Shown here: positions 63,035 through 64,000 of the stretch, piece after piece
Position numbering within the stretch: the stretch's first letter is position 1
Layout: every line of letters starts with the position of its first letter
NCBI GenBank assembly: GCA_932521035.1
Contig: OW051492.1
Span: 1,302,001-1,366,000 of the forward strand
Source of the DNA: Oscheius dolichura
Taxonomy: Eukaryota; Nematoda; Chromadorea; Rhabditida; Rhabditidae
Direction of reading: 5' to 3'
DNA: 64,000 nt
Position numbers and translations under genes: made by a program
The notes under the pieces: generated by a model
Told to the model about the DNA's origin: nothing
Seen by the model: only the letters and a program-made list of their open reading frames with translations
Database searches by the model: none

Positions 63035-63327
63035 AGGGTTGTGCGTCCGACATCGTTACGTAACGCCCGACAGGTCCAACATTTGCTCATAACTGTTTTC
63101 CCTTAAAATATTTTTAATTTCTGTTTTTTATAGCTTGTAGAGAAGAAGCAGAGCTCCCGGATGATATAAATATCTCATCAATATTCTTACAAATACGCGA
63201 GATATAAGTGCATCCGACAGTCCGACAGGGTCCGACCCGACTGTCGGGCCCTGTCGGGTGTCGGACTGTTATGAGCAAATGTCGGACCTGTTGGGCGTTA
63301 CGTAACGATGTCGAACGCACAACCCTA
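63035..63327. mobile_element. MITE with ~60-bp terminal inverted repeats and TA ends
   Basis: The left end (TAGGGTTGTGCGTCCGACAT, continuing to CATTTGCTCATAAC) pairs with the right end 63268-63327 (ending AACGCACAACCCTA) with only a few mismatches. The outermost TA on both sides fits a TA target duplication, as for Tc1/mariner-type elements. The 170-bp interior has further palindromes (CCCGACTGTCGGGCCCTGTCGGG) and no coding capacity. Confidence 0.85.
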
Positions 63328-64000
63328 CGAGACCAACTTGAAATTTTTCTGTTGATGACGCTGTAGTTTGGAATTCTCGTTGTTTATTTTTGCCCTTCTC
63401 TCTCTCTCGGTTACCATAATATTTATTAATTGGGGCGCCACAATTCACACATCAGGGCATATTTAGCCATATGGTTTTTTTATGGGGAACTTTATAAAAA
63501 GAGAGACTGTCTCATCATTTTTGAACCCGGAAAGAAAAAAAAATGATATATTTTTCCGGAAAAACTAGGAGATTACGGTAGACTGCCGCTCTCTTAGCGC
63601 AGTAGACTCGTACAGCTTAATTCTTGCCCTTTCCGATGAATAACACCGTAATGTGGGAAAAAACGAGGAGGAAAGAAGAAATCTGGAAGCTAATGCCAAC
63701 AGGGGGGATTATTAATTCCAGGTGGGATAATCTGCAATTGAAACAAGGAGAGGGAGAGAGAACAGACGGAGGAGGAAGGGACGAAAAAAGCAAAAGAGCG
63801 ATTTGGGACAGAGAGACAAGAAGATACTATACTGGTTAAAGACCATTCCAGGACCATTCCACTTATGGCCTTTTCTATTTTAGGGGGCACACACTATACT
63901 CGGTACAGTTCATTTGATAATTTTTTGAAAAGGAGTTTTATAGATAGGGACCGCAAAGTGAAAATTAGATTTCATCGCCGCACGTTGATTTTGGTGTCAA

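Overview
The window looks like nuclear DNA of a free-living rhabditid nematode, Caenorhabditis-like but not one I can name. Reasons: most introns are 40-60 nt with TTTCAG acceptors and GTAAGT/GTGAGT donors; several ATGs sit directly behind an acceptor, as expected for spliced-leader trans-splicing; and the gene content includes a worm-type receptor L-domain (irld-like) protein, an orcokinin (NLP-15-type) precursor, two HNF4-like nuclear receptors and a GPI-type acetylcholinesterase. All gene models were built by eye from splice signals, frame continuity and family resemblance. Exon phases add up in every model given high confidence. No alignment or database search was run.

Layout. 1-0.8 kb: 5' part of a secreted LBP/BPI-family lipid-binding protein (-), running off the left edge. 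0.8-7.8 kb: gene-poor, repeats. 7.8-12.0 kb: a 12-exon membrane receptor-like L-domain protein (-), with a tiny ORF directly downstream. 12-17 kb: gene-poor, repeat-rich. 17.3-22.0 kb: complete 12-exon acetylcholinesterase (+), then a single-exon basic protein (+). 24.3-28.6 kb: orcokinin neuropeptide precursor (-). 29.2-34.5 kb: three housekeeping genes on the - strand, UDP-galactose 4-epimerase, selenocysteine elongation factor eEFSec and a mitochondrial S4-like protein (MTRES1/C6orf203 type); the last two are about 100 bp apart and look like an operon. 35.4-36.5 kb: peroxin-11 (-). 37.4-38.2 kb: small type I membrane protein (+). 39.8-41.6 kb: an unrecognised spliced gene and a micro-ORF. 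41.9-60 kb: four genes for multi-domain ubiquitin-like proteins (one -, three +) interleaved with two HNF4-like nuclear receptors (both -). 60-64 kb: gene-poor, one clear MITE.

The most unusual content is the ubiquitin-like cluster. Each protein has an N-terminal divergent ubiquitin-like domain followed by a recognisable ubiquitin domain (one has a third), an architecture like ISG15/FAT10. They carry altered di-glycine ends, lost lysines and, in two of them, CxxC tails. The cluster is actively duplicating: there is a near-identical upstream duplication, a broken fourth copy and mobile-element insertions.

The non-coding part is dominated by palindromic elements: a family with terminal TACGGGTGCAG found at least 14 times, two fold-back elements sharing a core, several MITEs, four tRNA-derived Pol III-like elements, and long homopolymer G/C tracts.
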